Program-made: the position numbers and the translations under genes
Origin: Bradyrhizobium sp. CCBAU 53338
GTDB taxonomy: Bacteria; Pseudomonadota; Alphaproteobacteria; Rhizobiales; Xanthobacteraceae
Assembly: GCF_015291665.1 (NCBI RefSeq)
Contig: NZ_CP030048.1
Location: forward strand, 2,666,001-2,730,000
Length of the DNA stretch: 64,000 nt
Direction of reading: 5' to 3'
The notes under the pieces: generated by a model
Database searches by the model: none
What the model saw: the letters and a program-made list of their open reading frames with translations, nothing else
What the model was told of the DNA's origin: nothing
In this document: piece after piece, positions 8,434 to 16,979 of the stretch
Position numbering within the stretch: position 1 is the first letter of the stretch
Layout: each line of letters opens with the position of its first letter

Positions 8434-10833
8434 ATGTATCAAGTTCTGTTTTGTCTCACCGACCAGCATGATTGGCGTCTGGTCGCACTCGGCGGCGCGG
8501 TGTGCCTGCTTGCGAGCGCGGCGGCGATCAGCCTGTTTCACCGGGCGCGCGCGGCCAACGGCGGTGCTCGCCTCGTGTGGATCACCCTCGACGCAGTCGT
8601 GGCCGGCTGCGGCATCTGGGCAACCCATTTCATCGCGATGCAGGCCTACGGGCCGGGCGCCGGCGGCGCCTACAACATCCCGGTGACGGTTCTCTCGCTG
8701 GTCTTTGCGATCGCCGTCACCTTCATCGGTCTCAGCATCTCGGTTTCGGCAAGACGCGGAGCTTTGGTCGCGGTCGGTGGTGCCATCGTCGGCGCAGGCG
8801 TGGCAGCGATGCATTATACCGGCATGATGGCGTTCGAGATCCCCGCTCATGTCGGTTGGAGCACGGGAACCGTCACGGTCTCGATCCTGCTCGGCATCGT
8901 ATTCGGATCATTCGCCCTGTTCGTCGCGGGCCGAGGCGATAGCCTGTCCAACGCGCTCGGCGCAACTATCCTGCTCACCGTTGCCATCGTCTCGCACCAT
9001 TTCACCGCCATGGGCGCACTGGAGTTGACGCCCGATCCGACCCTTGCGATCGGCGGTCTTTCGATCCCGCCGGCGTCATTGTCCATCCTGACTGCCAGCG
9101 CGGCCGCTGCTATTATCGCCATCGCGCTCGCGGCCGCCGTGCTCGACCGTCGCGCCAAGGGCGAGATCGGACGCCAGCAGGTCGTGCTCGACACCGCGCT
9201 CGAGAACATGTCGCAGGGCCTTTGCATGTTCGATGCGGAAGGCAAGATCATCCTGTTCAACGAACGCTATGCGGCGATGCTCCGCCGCTCCGACATGCAG
9301 CTCACCGGCCGCGTCTTGATCGAGGTTCTCCGCGAGGAGGCGGCGAAGGGGCAGTGGACCGGCGATCCCGAACAATTCTTCGCACGCCTTGTCGACGATG
9401 CCCGGGACGGACGTACGACGACGGACGTCATTCGTCGGTTCGACCGCTCGATCCGTGTCGTCAACCAGCCGATGCAGGGCGGCGGTTGGGTCGCCACCTT
9501 CGAGGACATCACCGAATGGCTGGAGGCGCAGGCCAAGATCTCGCACATGGCGCGCCACGACGCGCTGACCAATCTGCCGAACCGCGTGCTGTTCCACGAA
9601 CAGCTTGAACAGGGATTGCGCCGGGCGGCCTCGAACGACCAGCTCGCGGTGCTCTGCCTCGACCTCGATCATTTCAAGGACATCAACGACTCGCTCGGTC
9701 ATCCCATCGGCGATGCGCTGCTCAAGGAAGTCGGCCGCAGGCTGAAGGCGACCGTCGGCGAGCACGACACCGTCGCCCGTCTCGGCGGCGATGAGTTCGC
9801 CGTGGTTCAGATCGGCCGCTCGGAGGAAGCCGCCGCGCGAGCGCTTGCCGGCCGCCTCGTCGAGGTGATCTCCGCGCCTTACGAAATCGATGACCATCAG
9901 ATCGTGATCGGGGTCTCCATCGGCATCTCGCTGTCGCCGCAGGACGGCAGCAATCCCGACGAGCTGCTGAAGAATGCCGACCTCGCGCTGTACCGCGCCA
10001 AGGCCGACGGCCGCGGCACCTATCGCTTCTTCGAGACCGGCATGGATGCGCGCGCACAGGCGCGGCGCCTCCTTGAAATGGATCTGCGCGCGGCGCTCCA
10101 GCGCAACGAGTTCCAGCCCTATTATCAACCGATCCGCGACGTCGCCAGCGATCGTGTCGTCGCGTTCGAGGCGCTGATGCGCTGGAACCACCCCCAGCGC
10201 GGCCTGATCTCGCCGATCAACTTCATTCCGCTTGCCGAGGAGACCGGCCTCATCATTCAGCTCGGCGAGCTGATGTTGCGCGGTGCCTGCGCCGATGCAG
10301 CGACCTGGCCCGACAATATCGGCGTCGCCGTCAACCTGTCGCCGGTGCAGTTCAAGAATCCGAACCTGATCGCATCGGTGACCGAGGCGCTGGAGAAATC
10401 CGGGCTGGCGGCGCGCCGCCTCGAGCTCGAGATCACCGAATCCGTGCTGCTCCAGAACAGCGAGGCAACGCTCACGACGCTGCACGAGCTGCGAGCCATG
10501 GGCGTGCGAATCTCGCTCGACGATTTCGGCACCGGCTATTCGTCGCTGAGCTATCTGCGCAGCTTCCCGTTCGACAAGATCAAGATCGACCGTTCCTTCG
10601 TGTCGGAGCTTGCGACTCGCGACGATTCCGTAGCGATCATCCGTGCGGTGACCGGTCTCGGCCGCAGCCTCGGCATCGTTACCACGGCGGAGGGTGTCGA
10701 GACTGACGCGCAGCTCGAACTGCTCCGGCGCGAGGGCTGCACCCAGGCGCAAGGCTATCTGTTCAGCCAGCCGAGGCCGGCCTGCGATGTCGCGATGATG
10801 CTGGATCGGCCGCGGCTGCGGGTTTCGGCCTGA
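8434..10833 (+). CDS. MHYT-PAS-GGDEF-EAL cyclic-di-GMP turnover protein
   Basis: A 799-residue inner-membrane signalling protein. Residues 1-245 are an MHYT sensor with seven hydrophobic segments and the repeated metal-binding motifs ATHFIAMQ, MHYTGMMAF and HHFTAMGAL. A short PAS-like region (about 255-365) follows, then a GGDEF domain with intact RLGGDEFAVV, then an EAL domain with FEALMRWNHP, VNLSPVQF, ELEITESVLL, DDFGTGYSSLSYL, KIKIDRSF and TTAEGVET, so every catalytic residue of a phosphodiesterase appears present. The inhibitory I-site position is GEHD instead of RxxD, so product inhibition of the cyclase is probably lost. I chose ATG 8434 (preceded by GGGGG) over the in-frame 8410 start. 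It may affect motility versus sessility, but nothing nearby proves this. Confidence 0.93.
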   Translation: MYQVLFCLTDQHDWRLVALGGAVCLLASAAAISLFHRARAANGGARLVWITLDAVVAGCGIWATHFIAMQAYGPGAGGAYNIPVTVLSLVFAIAVTFIGLSISVSARRGALVAVGGAIVGAGVAAMHYTGMMAFEIPAHVGWSTGTVTVSILLGIVFGSFALFVAGRGDSLSNALGATILLTVAIVSHHFTAMGALELTPDPTLAIGGLSIPPASLSILTASAAAAIIAIALAAAVLDRRAKGEIGRQQVVLDTALENMSQGLCMFDAEGKIILFNERYAAMLRRSDMQLTGRVLIEVLREEAAKGQWTGDPEQFFARLVDDARDGRTTTDVIRRFDRSIRVVNQPMQGGGWVATFEDITEWLEAQAKISHMARHDALTNLPNRVLFHEQLEQGLRRAASNDQLAVLCLDLDHFKDINDSLGHPIGDALLKEVGRRLKATVGEHDTVARLGGDEFAVVQIGRSEEAAARALAGRLVEVISAPYEIDDHQIVIGVSIGISLSPQDGSNPDELLKNADLALYRAKADGRGTYRFFETGMDARAQARRLLEMDLRAALQRNEFQPYYQPIRDVASDRVVAFEALMRWNHPQRGLISPINFIPLAEETGLIIQLGELMLRGACADAATWPDNIGVAVNLSPVQFKNPNLIASVTEALEKSGLAARRLELEITESVLLQNSEATLTTLHELRAMGVRISLDDFGTGYSSLSYLRSFPFDKIKIDRSFVSELATRDDSVAIIRAVTGLGRSLGIVTTAEGVETDAQLELLRREGCTQAQGYLFSQPRPACDVAMMLDRPRLRVSA

Positions 10834-10837
10834 CCGA

Positions 10838-11272
10838 CTAGCCGCGGCGCAGCGCGAAATGGGCGCCGCAGAACGCCATCACCGCGCCGAGGCACAGCGC
10901 CGCGAGACCCGCGAGCACGCCTGATATAGTCGGGATCGGGCTCGGGGCCGAGGCTGCCTGTCCGGCGCCGGCGAGCAGCAGCACGCCGACAGCGATCAGG
11001 AATTGGCGCATCCGCTGCGGGATCTGGCCGGAGACGGCGCTTTGCATCAGGCTCGCCGTGAAATAGCCGCCGGAGAATCCGACCGTCGCGATCAGCCACC
11101 ACGCGATCGCCGCGCCCGTCGGCATGAACTCGTGCGTGTCGGAGCGCCAGAGGCCGCCGAGATCGAGCCCGTAGCGCGCACCCAGCATGTGCACGGCGAG
11201 CGCGAGCAGCACGCCCGAGACCATGGCGGCCCCGAGAATCAGCCGGCGCGGAAAATAGATCGTCTCAGCCAT
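10838..11272 (-). CDS. Small four-helix membrane protein, function unknown
   Basis: A 144-residue protein of no family I recognise. It has about four hydrophobic segments (residues 9-30, 50-72, 85-105, 112-138), a short basic N-terminus and FPRRLILGAA at the start of helix 1. I took ATG 11272 as the start because the longer reading frame to 11551 runs through an oppositely oriented gene and has coding-unlike composition. It is convergent with the cyclic-di-GMP gene (5 bp apart) and divergent from the next membrane protein, whose start is 60 bp away, so the two may share a promoter region. Confidence 0.65.
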   Translation of the reverse strand: MAETIYFPRRLILGAAMVSGVLLALAVHMLGARYGLDLGGLWRSDTHEFMPTGAAIAWWLIATVGFSGGYFTASLMQSAVSGQIPQRMRQFLIAVGVLLLAGAGQAASAPSPIPTISGVLAGLAALCLGAVMAFCGAHFALRRG

Positions 11273-11332
11273 GCCTCGCTTGTAGGATGGGTGAGGGCGG
11301 TCGCGCAAGCGGATCGCAGACGGGATTGAGTG

Positions 11333-11920
11333 ATGCGGGTTTCGGACGGGGAGGGACGGTCGGTCACGAGCTATGCCTACAAGGCGTCGCTGATCGGCTC
11401 GGCGCATCGCTTCGAGCTGACCGAGGAAGGATTGTCCTGGCACGTCGCCGGCCGCTCCGGCGTCTGGCGCTATGACGAGATCAGCGCCATCAGGCTGTCG
11501 TTCCGCCCGGTCTCGATGCAGCAGCACCGTTTCCGCGCCGATGTCAGCCACGCCAAGGGCGGGCGCATCGCGATCCTGTCGACGAGCTGGCAGACCGCGG
11601 CGCTGATGGCGCCACAGGACAATGGCTTTCGCGCGTTAATCGTCGAGCTGCATGCGCGGATGGCGAAGGCCGGTAGCCGGGCCGAGCTCACCGCCGGCCT
11701 CGGCACCAAGACCTATGCGGCGGTGCTGGCGTTCCTGGCGCTGTTGGCCGTGGCGATGGCCGGGCTGCTGATCCGCGCGCTGATGATCGGGGAATTCGCC
11801 GGCGTTCTGTTCATTCTCGGCTTTGCCGCGCTGTTCGCCTGGCAGGTCGGCGGCTTCGTCCGGCGCAACCAGCCGCGCAGCTATGGCTTTGATCGGTTGC
11901 CGGCCGGCTTGCTGCCGTAG
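11333..11920 (+). CDS. Membrane protein with N-terminal PH-like domain, function unknown
   Basis: About 195 residues. Residues 15-115 look like a small PH-like beta domain (FELTEEGLSWHVAGRSGVWR, YDEISAIRLSFRP), followed by two hydrophobic helices (about 128-150 and 155-175) and a basic tail. A GTG immediately before the ATG is an alternative start. The gene is divergent from the four-helix membrane protein. I do not recognise a named family and assign no function. Confidence 0.65.
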   Translation: MRVSDGEGRSVTSYAYKASLIGSAHRFELTEEGLSWHVAGRSGVWRYDEISAIRLSFRPVSMQQHRFRADVSHAKGGRIAILSTSWQTAALMAPQDNGFRALIVELHARMAKAGSRAELTAGLGTKTYAAVLAFLALLAVAMAGLLIRALMIGEFAGVLFILGFAALFAWQVGGFVRRNQPRSYGFDRLPAGLLP

Positions 11921-11986
11921 AACCTGCAATCGGCCGCAATCAAATTTGACTTCGCAGCCGCGCGCCGGTCGCGCATCGTGCCGCGG

Positions 11987-12586
11987 ATGACATCAGGGAA
12001 TTGCAGCACGCGCCTGCCGACGGCCGACGAGATCGCCGAGATCAATCGCATTCATTTGATCGACACGCCGCTTCGGCCCGCCGACCTGCTGTTTCTGTTC
12101 GGCACCCGCGAGGACGTTGCGCTCCGCGTCGAGGCCGCGGCGCGGCTGTGGCGTGACGGCTTCTTCCGCTGGGTGATTGTCAGCGGCGGCGTGACGCCGG
12201 GCTCGGAGCAATCCGAGTGCGAGATCATCAAGGCGGCGATGGTCGCCGCGGGCATTCCGGCGGAGCGGATCCTCGAGGAACACCGCGCGATGAACACCGG
12301 CGAGAACGTGATCTACTCGCTCCCCATCATCGACGCGGCGCTGGGGCTGCACAATATCCGCAGCGTGATCTGCCTCGGCAACACCTGGACTGCGCGGCGT
12401 TATCCGATGACGCTGCACCGGCATTGGCCGGAGGTGACGAAGCTGCTGCTCACCGTCGACAGTTTTGCGACACCGCGCACGCTCTGGCATACCGACGCCG
12501 AGTTTCGCCGTCGTGTCCTGCACGAATGGCACAAGGTCGAGCCCTACAAGGCGAACGGCTTTATCGCCGAATGGCCGGAGGCGTAA
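11987..12586 (+). CDS. YdcF-like DUF218 family protein
   Basis: A 199-residue Rossmann-like protein. YdcF/DUF218 features are visible: ADLLFLFGTRED near the N-terminus, RWVIVSGGVT, EHRAMNTGENVIYSLPII and a basic TWTARRYPMTLHRHWP. The family is linked to envelope functions in some members and binds S-adenosylmethionine in E. coli YdcF, but activity is not established. There is no signal peptide or membrane segment, unlike SanA/ElyC relatives. A GTG nine bases upstream is an alternative start. It is convergent with the MocR gene, 12 bp apart. Confidence 0.8.
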   Translation: MTSGNCSTRLPTADEIAEINRIHLIDTPLRPADLLFLFGTREDVALRVEAAARLWRDGFFRWVIVSGGVTPGSEQSECEIIKAAMVAAGIPAERILEEHRAMNTGENVIYSLPIIDAALGLHNIRSVICLGNTWTARRYPMTLHRHWPEVTKLLLTVDSFATPRTLWHTDAEFRRRVLHEWHKVEPYKANGFIAEWPEA

Positions 12587-12598
12587 ACGGCGAGCGCG

Positions 12599-13942
12599 TT
12601 ACTCCGTCGAGTCGAAATCTTCCTCCTTGGTGCCGAGCAGCGACACGATCGTGCGCAGGCCGGAATCGAGCTGCTCGAACGAGGGGGGCGCAAGCGCCAG
12701 CCGCACCGCGTTCGGGGCGTGGCCATGCGCGACCGCGAAGGTCGAGGAGGGCGTCAGCGCGATGCCGCGCCGCGAGGCCGCGGCAACGAACGTCTGCGAG
12801 CGCCAGTGCGGCGGCAGCGTCAGCCAGAGATGATAGGAGCGTGCGTCGGCGGCGACTTGGTAGCCCGCGAGCAGCCGTGCTGCGGTCTGCTGGCGGCGCG
12901 CGGCGTCGATGCGCTTCAGTCGCGTCAATTCGGCGACGGTGCCGTCGGCCATCAGCCGCTGTCCGGATGCGAGCGCGTGGCCCGAGGCGATCCAGCCGCC
13001 GGTGCGGACCGCGCTCATCACGCTTTCGCGCAAGTGCGGCGGCGCGACGAGGATGCCGAGGGCAAGGCCCGGCGCGACCTTCTTGGACAGACTATCCAGC
13101 ACGATGCAGCGGTCCGGTCCCAGCGCCGCGAGCGGCGTGTCATCGGCAAGGAAGCCGTAGACGGCGTCTTCGATGATGGTGAGATCGAGCTTCTCGGCGA
13201 CGCGCATGATGTCGGCGCGCCGTGTCGCGTTCATGGTGACGCCGAGCGGATTCTGGATGATGGGCTGGAGATACAATGCCGACAGATGCGCTTCGCGATG
13301 CGCCTTCTGGATCGCATCGGGCCGCGCGCCAAACTCGTCCATCGGGATCGGCACGAGTGTCACGCCGAGCCGCGCGGCGATGCTCTTGATGTAAGGATAG
13401 GTCAGTGCCTCGACGCCGCAGCGGCCTCCGGTCGGCACCAGCGCCGCCAGCGCGGCGGCGAGCGATTGCTTGCCGTTCGCGGTGAACACGATCTGCTCGG
13501 CCTGCGGCGTGAAATCCTTGCGCGCGAGATAGGCGGCAGCGGCATTGCGCGCGCTCTTGGTACCGGTGCTGGTCGAGGCGCGCAGCACGGACTCGAGCGC
13601 ATCGACGCGCTCGAGCCCGGCGAGGCTCTTGGCGATCATCGCCCATTGCTGCGGCAGTAACGGATAATTGACCTCGAAATCGATGCGCGCATCGCGCGGC
13701 TCGGCGACCGTCTCGACCTCGCGCCTGATGTCGCCTGATATGAACGTGCCGCGGCCGACCTCGCCGACCACGAGCCCGCGGCGGAGCAACTCCGTATAAA
13801 CCCGGCTCGCAGTCGAGACTGCAATGCCGCGGTCATATGCAAAATTGCGCTGCGGCGGCAGGCGGTCGCCGGCTCTTAACGTGCCCTTAGCGATATCTGC
13901 GGCAATGGCATCCGCAAGCTTCACGTACTCGAACTTGGACAT
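12599..13942 (-). CDS. MocR-type regulator (GntR HTH fused to aminotransferase-like domain)
   Basis: A 447-residue fusion: residues 1-70 are a GntR winged HTH (KLADAIAADIAKGTLRAGDR, VSTASRVYTELLRRGL), and residues 95-440 are a fold-type I aminotransferase domain with the PLP pocket (FTANGKQSLAAALAAL, YLQPIIQNPLGV, IEDAVYGFL, and SLSKKVAPGLALG holding the Schiff-base Lys). Such proteins sense PLP or an amino-compound adduct and regulate vitamin B6, GABA or taurine genes. ATG 13942 was chosen because the HTH starts here; 13993 would add 17 residues. Direct repeats in its own promoter look like the operator. The divergent gene is a DUF1127 protein, not a classical MocR target. Confidence 0.9.
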   Translation of the reverse strand: MSKFEYVKLADAIAADIAKGTLRAGDRLPPQRNFAYDRGIAVSTASRVYTELLRRGLVVGEVGRGTFISGDIRREVETVAEPRDARIDFEVNYPLLPQQWAMIAKSLAGLERVDALESVLRASTSTGTKSARNAAAAYLARKDFTPQAEQIVFTANGKQSLAAALAALVPTGGRCGVEALTYPYIKSIAARLGVTLVPIPMDEFGARPDAIQKAHREAHLSALYLQPIIQNPLGVTMNATRRADIMRVAEKLDLTIIEDAVYGFLADDTPLAALGPDRCIVLDSLSKKVAPGLALGILVAPPHLRESVMSAVRTGGWIASGHALASGQRLMADGTVAELTRLKRIDAARRQQTAARLLAGYQVAADARSYHLWLTLPPHWRSQTFVAAASRRGIALTPSSTFAVAHGHAPNAVRLALAPPSFEQLDSGLRTIVSLLGTKEEDFDSTE

Positions 13943-13982
13943 TATTGCACCGAGAGCAATGTTTTCCTTGCTCCGAGCAATG
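13943..13982. promoter_or_regulatory. Candidate MocR operator: repeated GAGCAATG boxes
   Basis: GAGAGCAATG and CCGAGCAATG occur as direct repeats about 24 bp apart (near 13952 and 13974), and the second is part of a perfect inverted repeat TTGCTC-C-GAGCAA at 13968-13980. A third related GAGAGCAAT copy lies near 14034. Direct repeats next to the gene are the usual MocR recognition layout. Confidence 0.5.
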
Positions 13983-14127
13983 TACTGGAGCATTTAAGTT
14001 CCATCAAGTTCCGCGATTGAGCCGAGGTGAGCGAGAGCAATCCGACGGCAAGTGAGGTGCAGACGCTCAGGCGTTTGCGCCAACGGCACCTGCTTCGCCG
14101 CGCGGGACACAAGGCCGGAGAAGAAAC

Positions 14128-14364
14128 ATGACCACGATCTCGCAAACTGCCGGGCGGAGTCTACGCCCATCCTCGTCGAGCGGATTTTTTGCCGCGCTCG
14201 CGGGCGCCGCCTACGCCCTGTTCGACCGCCTGGAGCGCCGCTCCGCCGTCAAGACGCTGAACGAGCTCGACGACCGCGCTTTGCGCGACATCGGGATCAA
14301 CCGCAGCGAGATCGAAGATGCCGTCTACGGCCAGTTCAAGGCCGAACTGACGCGCTATCTGTAA
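14128..14364 (+). CDS. DUF1127 (YjiS-like) small protein
   Basis: A 78-residue basic protein with the DUF1127 core near the C-terminus: TLNELDDRALRDIGINRSEI, which is the family's signature. Short Arg-rich DUF1127 proteins occur in multiple copies in Rhizobiales; some bind RNA and affect phosphate and carbon metabolism, but no activity can be assigned here. The N-terminal half is variable and includes a hydrophobic patch (FFAALAGAAYALF). Start ATG 14128 is preceded by AGAAGAAAC. It is divergent from the MocR gene. Confidence 0.85.
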   Translation: MTTISQTAGRSLRPSSSSGFFAALAGAAYALFDRLERRSAVKTLNELDDRALRDIGINRSEIEDAVYGQFKAELTRYL

Positions 14365-14370
14365 GGCACC

Positions 14371-14530
14371 TGTGTCGCGGACGCGCTGCAGCGTTCTCAC
14401 GCTGCTGCGCAGAGCCGGGACCCGGGAGGCGACACGGCGCGCTGATACATGGGCCCCGCTCTGCAGCGCACCGCACCGGACGATGCCTCTCAGCGCCGGG
14501 AGCCTGCGCTGCGTCCGGGGCACGGGACCT
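14371..14530. repeat. Large imperfect palindromic intergenic element
   Basis: The outer arms (14372-14393 and 14502-14523) match as GTGtCgCGGACGC against the complement of GCGTCCGGGGCAC. Inner arms GCAGAGCCGGGACCC (about 14408-14422) and GGGCCCCGCTCTGC (about 14450-14463) also pair. The composition and wording resemble palindromic elements found in many intergenic positions of Bradyrhizobium and relatives. It starts 7 bp after the DUF1127 stop and could form a long hairpin in its mRNA. No transposase is present. Confidence 0.6.
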
Positions 14531-14592
14531 CTCTTCAATAGATACGCCTTCGCATCCTCGCGGCTTGTGCACGAGCTTTGCTTTGTCGCCTC

Positions 14593-14712
14593 ATTGAGGC
14601 CGCAGGGAAGACCGGGTGCCGACCTCGCACCCGCGGTCCGCTGCGCGCATGTAGCGCAAAGGGACTGCACAGCGGCATGCAGGTGTGGCCGAACACACGG
14701 CCTTCCCTGCGC
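14593..14712. repeat. Second palindromic intergenic element
   Basis: GCAGGGAAG at about 14600 is repeated inverted as CTTCCCTGC at about 14700, and CCGGGTG / CACACGG lie just inside. The whole block resembles a second class of Bradyrhizobium/Nitrobacter intergenic repeat that I recall from related genomes (memory only, not a search). No open reading frame across it looks coding. Confidence 0.5.
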
Positions 14713-14940
14713 AGGGGGAAAATTAATATGGCCACGCACGCGCACACTCACAGACGCGCTCTTCATCTCGTTGATTTTTCTAAACTACTATCCCCATAAT
14801 GCCGCGTGCGCGCGTCGGCGGGCGCGGACACAATCGCGGCACATCGCGAGAACGGGGACACATCATGGCTCGCAAAGTCAGCTTTTAGCGCCCTCGAAAG
14901 CCGGCGATCTTTATTCCGCTCCGGTAAAGCAACATCATCC
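14713..14940. other. Non-coding stretch with no recognisable feature
   Basis: AT-richer DNA between the repeat elements and the antitoxin terminator. A short frame beginning at 14864 ends after a few codons. I see no gene. Confidence 0.5.
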
Positions 14941-14972
14941 AAAAGAAAAGCCCGAGCTGATGCCGGGGCTTT
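14940..14972 (-). terminator. Terminator of the antitoxin-like gene
   Basis: On the minus strand AAAGCCC...GGGCTTT (7-bp stem, 12-base loop) is followed by TTCTTTTGG. It lies about 55 bp after the stop of the HTH gene. Confidence 0.6.
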
Positions 14973-15028
14973 GTCGTTTGAATTCCGCGAGCGTGACCCC
15001 CGCGAGCAGTGGCGGTTTCAGCGTTGGC

Positions 15029-15337
15029 TCAAGCTAGGCCGCTGGCCGGATTGCTTTTCTTAGACGGCCTGCGCTTGGGCGTTACCTTGAACTGCAATCC
15101 CATGGCCGTGAGCACAGTGAGGACGGTGGTAAAGTTCGGCAGTTGCGTCTGTGTCTGGAAAGCACGATAGATGCTCTGCCGGGCTAAACCTGTCTCTCGC
15201 GCCATTTCTGAGATGTTGAACTCGCCGAGAGCCTTGCCGATAGCTTGGGATATTACATGAGGTTCAGCCGAGGCGAAGGCAGAGTTGAGGTGATTGGCGA
15301 GCTGAGCAGGTGTGACGGGTCTGTCGGCTTTGGTCAT
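15029..15337 (-). CDS. HTH antitoxin-like protein (COG3636 / HigA-like), no toxin seen
   Basis: A 102-residue DNA-binding protein. The HTH is at about residues 38-70 (FNISEMARETGLARQSIYRA), and the layout matches addiction-module antidote proteins of the HigA-2/COG3636 type. These normally follow a RelE-like toxin gene. Here the upstream neighbour is a porin gene with its own terminator, and no toxin-like frame is visible on either side, so this looks like an orphan antitoxin or a domesticated regulator. ATG 15337 is used; the frame can be read to a TTG at 15349. It sits in a repeat- and pseudogene-rich patch. Confidence 0.75.
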   Translation of the reverse strand: MTKADRPVTPAQLANHLNSAFASAEPHVISQAIGKALGEFNISEMARETGLARQSIYRAFQTQTQLPNFTTVLTVLTAMGLQFKVTPKRRPSKKSNPASGLA

Positions 15338-15354
15338 CGAACATCCCAAAGATA

Positions 15355-15385
15355 AAAGGCCGGCTCTGTGAGCCGGCCTTTGTTT
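15355..15385. terminator. Bidirectional-looking terminator
   Basis: An 11-bp perfect stem AAAGGCCGGCT / AGCCGGCCTTT with a five-base loop and T-rich flanks on both sides. It lies just after the porin stop (minus strand) and just before the antitoxin start, so it should end porin transcripts. Confidence 0.75.
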
Positions 15386-15400
15386 CTCGAATGCCGCTGC

Positions 15401-16147
15401 TTAGTACTTTGCGACGATCGGGCCGCCAAAGCGGTAGTTCACACGGACTGTCGCAAGATCAACGTCGCCGCCAGAATTGTAAGTGTCGGCCAAGGCCGCG
15501 CCCGTTGTATTATTGATGAAGGTCACGTCGTGATGGCCCAAGAAGATGTGGTCGTACTCGACACCGATACTCCAGTTCGGCGCGAACCCGAACTCGAGGC
15601 CGGCGCCGACCGTGCCGCCCCAACGAGTGTTGTAGCCTGCTGATGCAACCGCCAAGCCTGTGGCATTCGAGATGAAGTCAAAGCGCTGATCGACAACGGC
15701 AGCGCCACCCTTTGCGTAGAACAAAACATTATTCCAAGCGTACCCGATCTGCCCGGTAAAGAGACCGAGGGCATCGATCTTGGTCGAGAGCGAGTTGAGT
15801 GCATTGCCCAGATTCTGGGTCGTGCCATGAATGTCAGCCCAATCGCCCTGAGCCTCAAGGCCGAACACCCAGCTGGCCGACTGCCAACGATATCCGATCT
15901 GACCGCCTGCAACCGCTCCGCTCGGATCATAGCAGCCGAGGAACGTTACAGTCGTGACATTATTACGGCAGTCGCGGGCCCAACCACCGCCGCCATTGGC
16001 ACCGACGTAAAAGCCGCTCCAGTCATAAATCGCGGCTACCATCGGCGGAGCCTTGGTGTAGGGACGGGCCGCGAGGTCTGCTGCGCTAGCGGGGGCAGCA
16101 AGACCGAGCGCCAGTGCGCCGGTAGCGATTGCAATAAGTTTCTTCAT
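15401..16147 (-). CDS. Omp25/RopB-type outer-membrane beta-barrel protein
   Basis: A 248-residue outer-membrane protein with a Sec signal peptide (MKKLIAIATGALALGLAAP, cleavage after ASA). The start of the mature protein has the family's DWSGFYVGANGGGGW strand, then alternating hydrophobic beta strands, FGLEAQGDWADIHG, GVEYDHIFLGHHDVTF and a C-terminal VRVNYRFGGPIVAKY strand, as in rhizobial Omp25/Omp31 porin-like proteins. ATG 16147 is preceded by GGGGAGA. Base composition looks less GC-rich than in neighbours, and the gene lies in a degraded patch. These eight-stranded barrels are abundant surface proteins in Bradyrhizobium; a specific role is not known. Confidence 0.88.
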   Translation of the reverse strand: MKKLIAIATGALALGLAAPASAADLAARPYTKAPPMVAAIYDWSGFYVGANGGGGWARDCRNNVTTVTFLGCYDPSGAVAGGQIGYRWQSASWVFGLEAQGDWADIHGTTQNLGNALNSLSTKIDALGLFTGQIGYAWNNVLFYAKGGAAVVDQRFDFISNATGLAVASAGYNTRWGGTVGAGLEFGFAPNWSIGVEYDHIFLGHHDVTFINNTTGAALADTYNSGGDVDLATVRVNYRFGGPIVAKY

Positions 16148-16552
16148 TGGTATCTCCCCAGAAATAAGAATCGGCGCGACCGCCCAGTTATGGAAAAGTA
16201 GCGTTTTCCACTCGCCTAAGCTGTAGCAGTAGCGCCACACCTGCGACAAAAGGACGCCTTGAAAATCTCAACATTTGTTAAGTGGCGGGAACTCACTCCC
16301 TTGGAGCCGTCGAGCATTTCGAAGAGCGCGGGGGTCACCAAGTCGTCGTTTTGATTGGCAAAAATGGTTGACCCGCCAGCGTGAGCCGGCGGACCTCTTG
16401 CCCGTCAACGTCAACTCGTGACGCGCCGGCGTGCCTATCTAAGCCGCTGGAGTGCCCATAGGGCTCAGATCAACCGCAACAGGCGATGACCACGCCGCAA
16501 TCGGAATTCCGACTGCGCGTCCGCTTGGTCATCCGCTTGCGCTGCGAACTGG
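16148..16552. other. Gene-free stretch upstream of the porin gene
   Basis: It contains the porin leader and promoter, then about 300 bp without a credible reading frame. No repeat, tRNA or terminator stands out. Confidence 0.5.
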
Positions 16553-16810
16553 TCAGCCCGTTGAGAAGCGCCGGTGCGAGTGGTCGACCCAAACGGTGGC
16601 CTCGTTCAATTCACGGACGTTCTGTGGCGCAACGGCCGGCGCTCCTTGCTCCAGGTCAGCGCAGTTGCCGAACTGGCCGTCCGCGGTCCAGCCCAAGCTC
16701 GGCTCGCGGTCAGCGGTGTCGTCCTCAGCGATGATCGTGCAGGGGGTTAAAGCCGATGCTGGGCTCATAGTCGGCTTCGTTGATCGGCTTCGAGCCGAAG
16801 ATCACATCGG
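16553..16810 (-). pseudogene. Frameshifted remnant of an EPSLG-repeat protein
   Basis: On the minus strand one frame encodes SKPINEADYEPSIGFNP and the adjoining frame encodes EDDTADREPSLGWTADG, so two copies of the acidic D/E-x-EPSLG motif are split across frames. Proteins built of such motifs are common hypotheticals in Bradyrhizobium (family memory, not a search). Neither frame is a full gene, which points to decay by at least one frameshift. Confidence 0.5.
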
Positions 16811-16979
16811 TCGTGTGCGCGATGGTCTTCACTCACAGTTGCCCGCCCTGCAAAGCCCTTCGCGCCGATGAGACCCACGCCCCCACAGCCCGGCCCGCGT
16901 CGTGACGATCGCGATACGCCCCTCTTCCATGGGCCGGGTTACCGCGACGCATGCGATATTTCCGAAGTTCGGTAAAGTG

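Noticed and set aside
14371..14712. The palindromic elements as an insertion sequence
   Set aside because: No transposase frame and no target-site duplication could be seen; they look like non-coding repeat elements.
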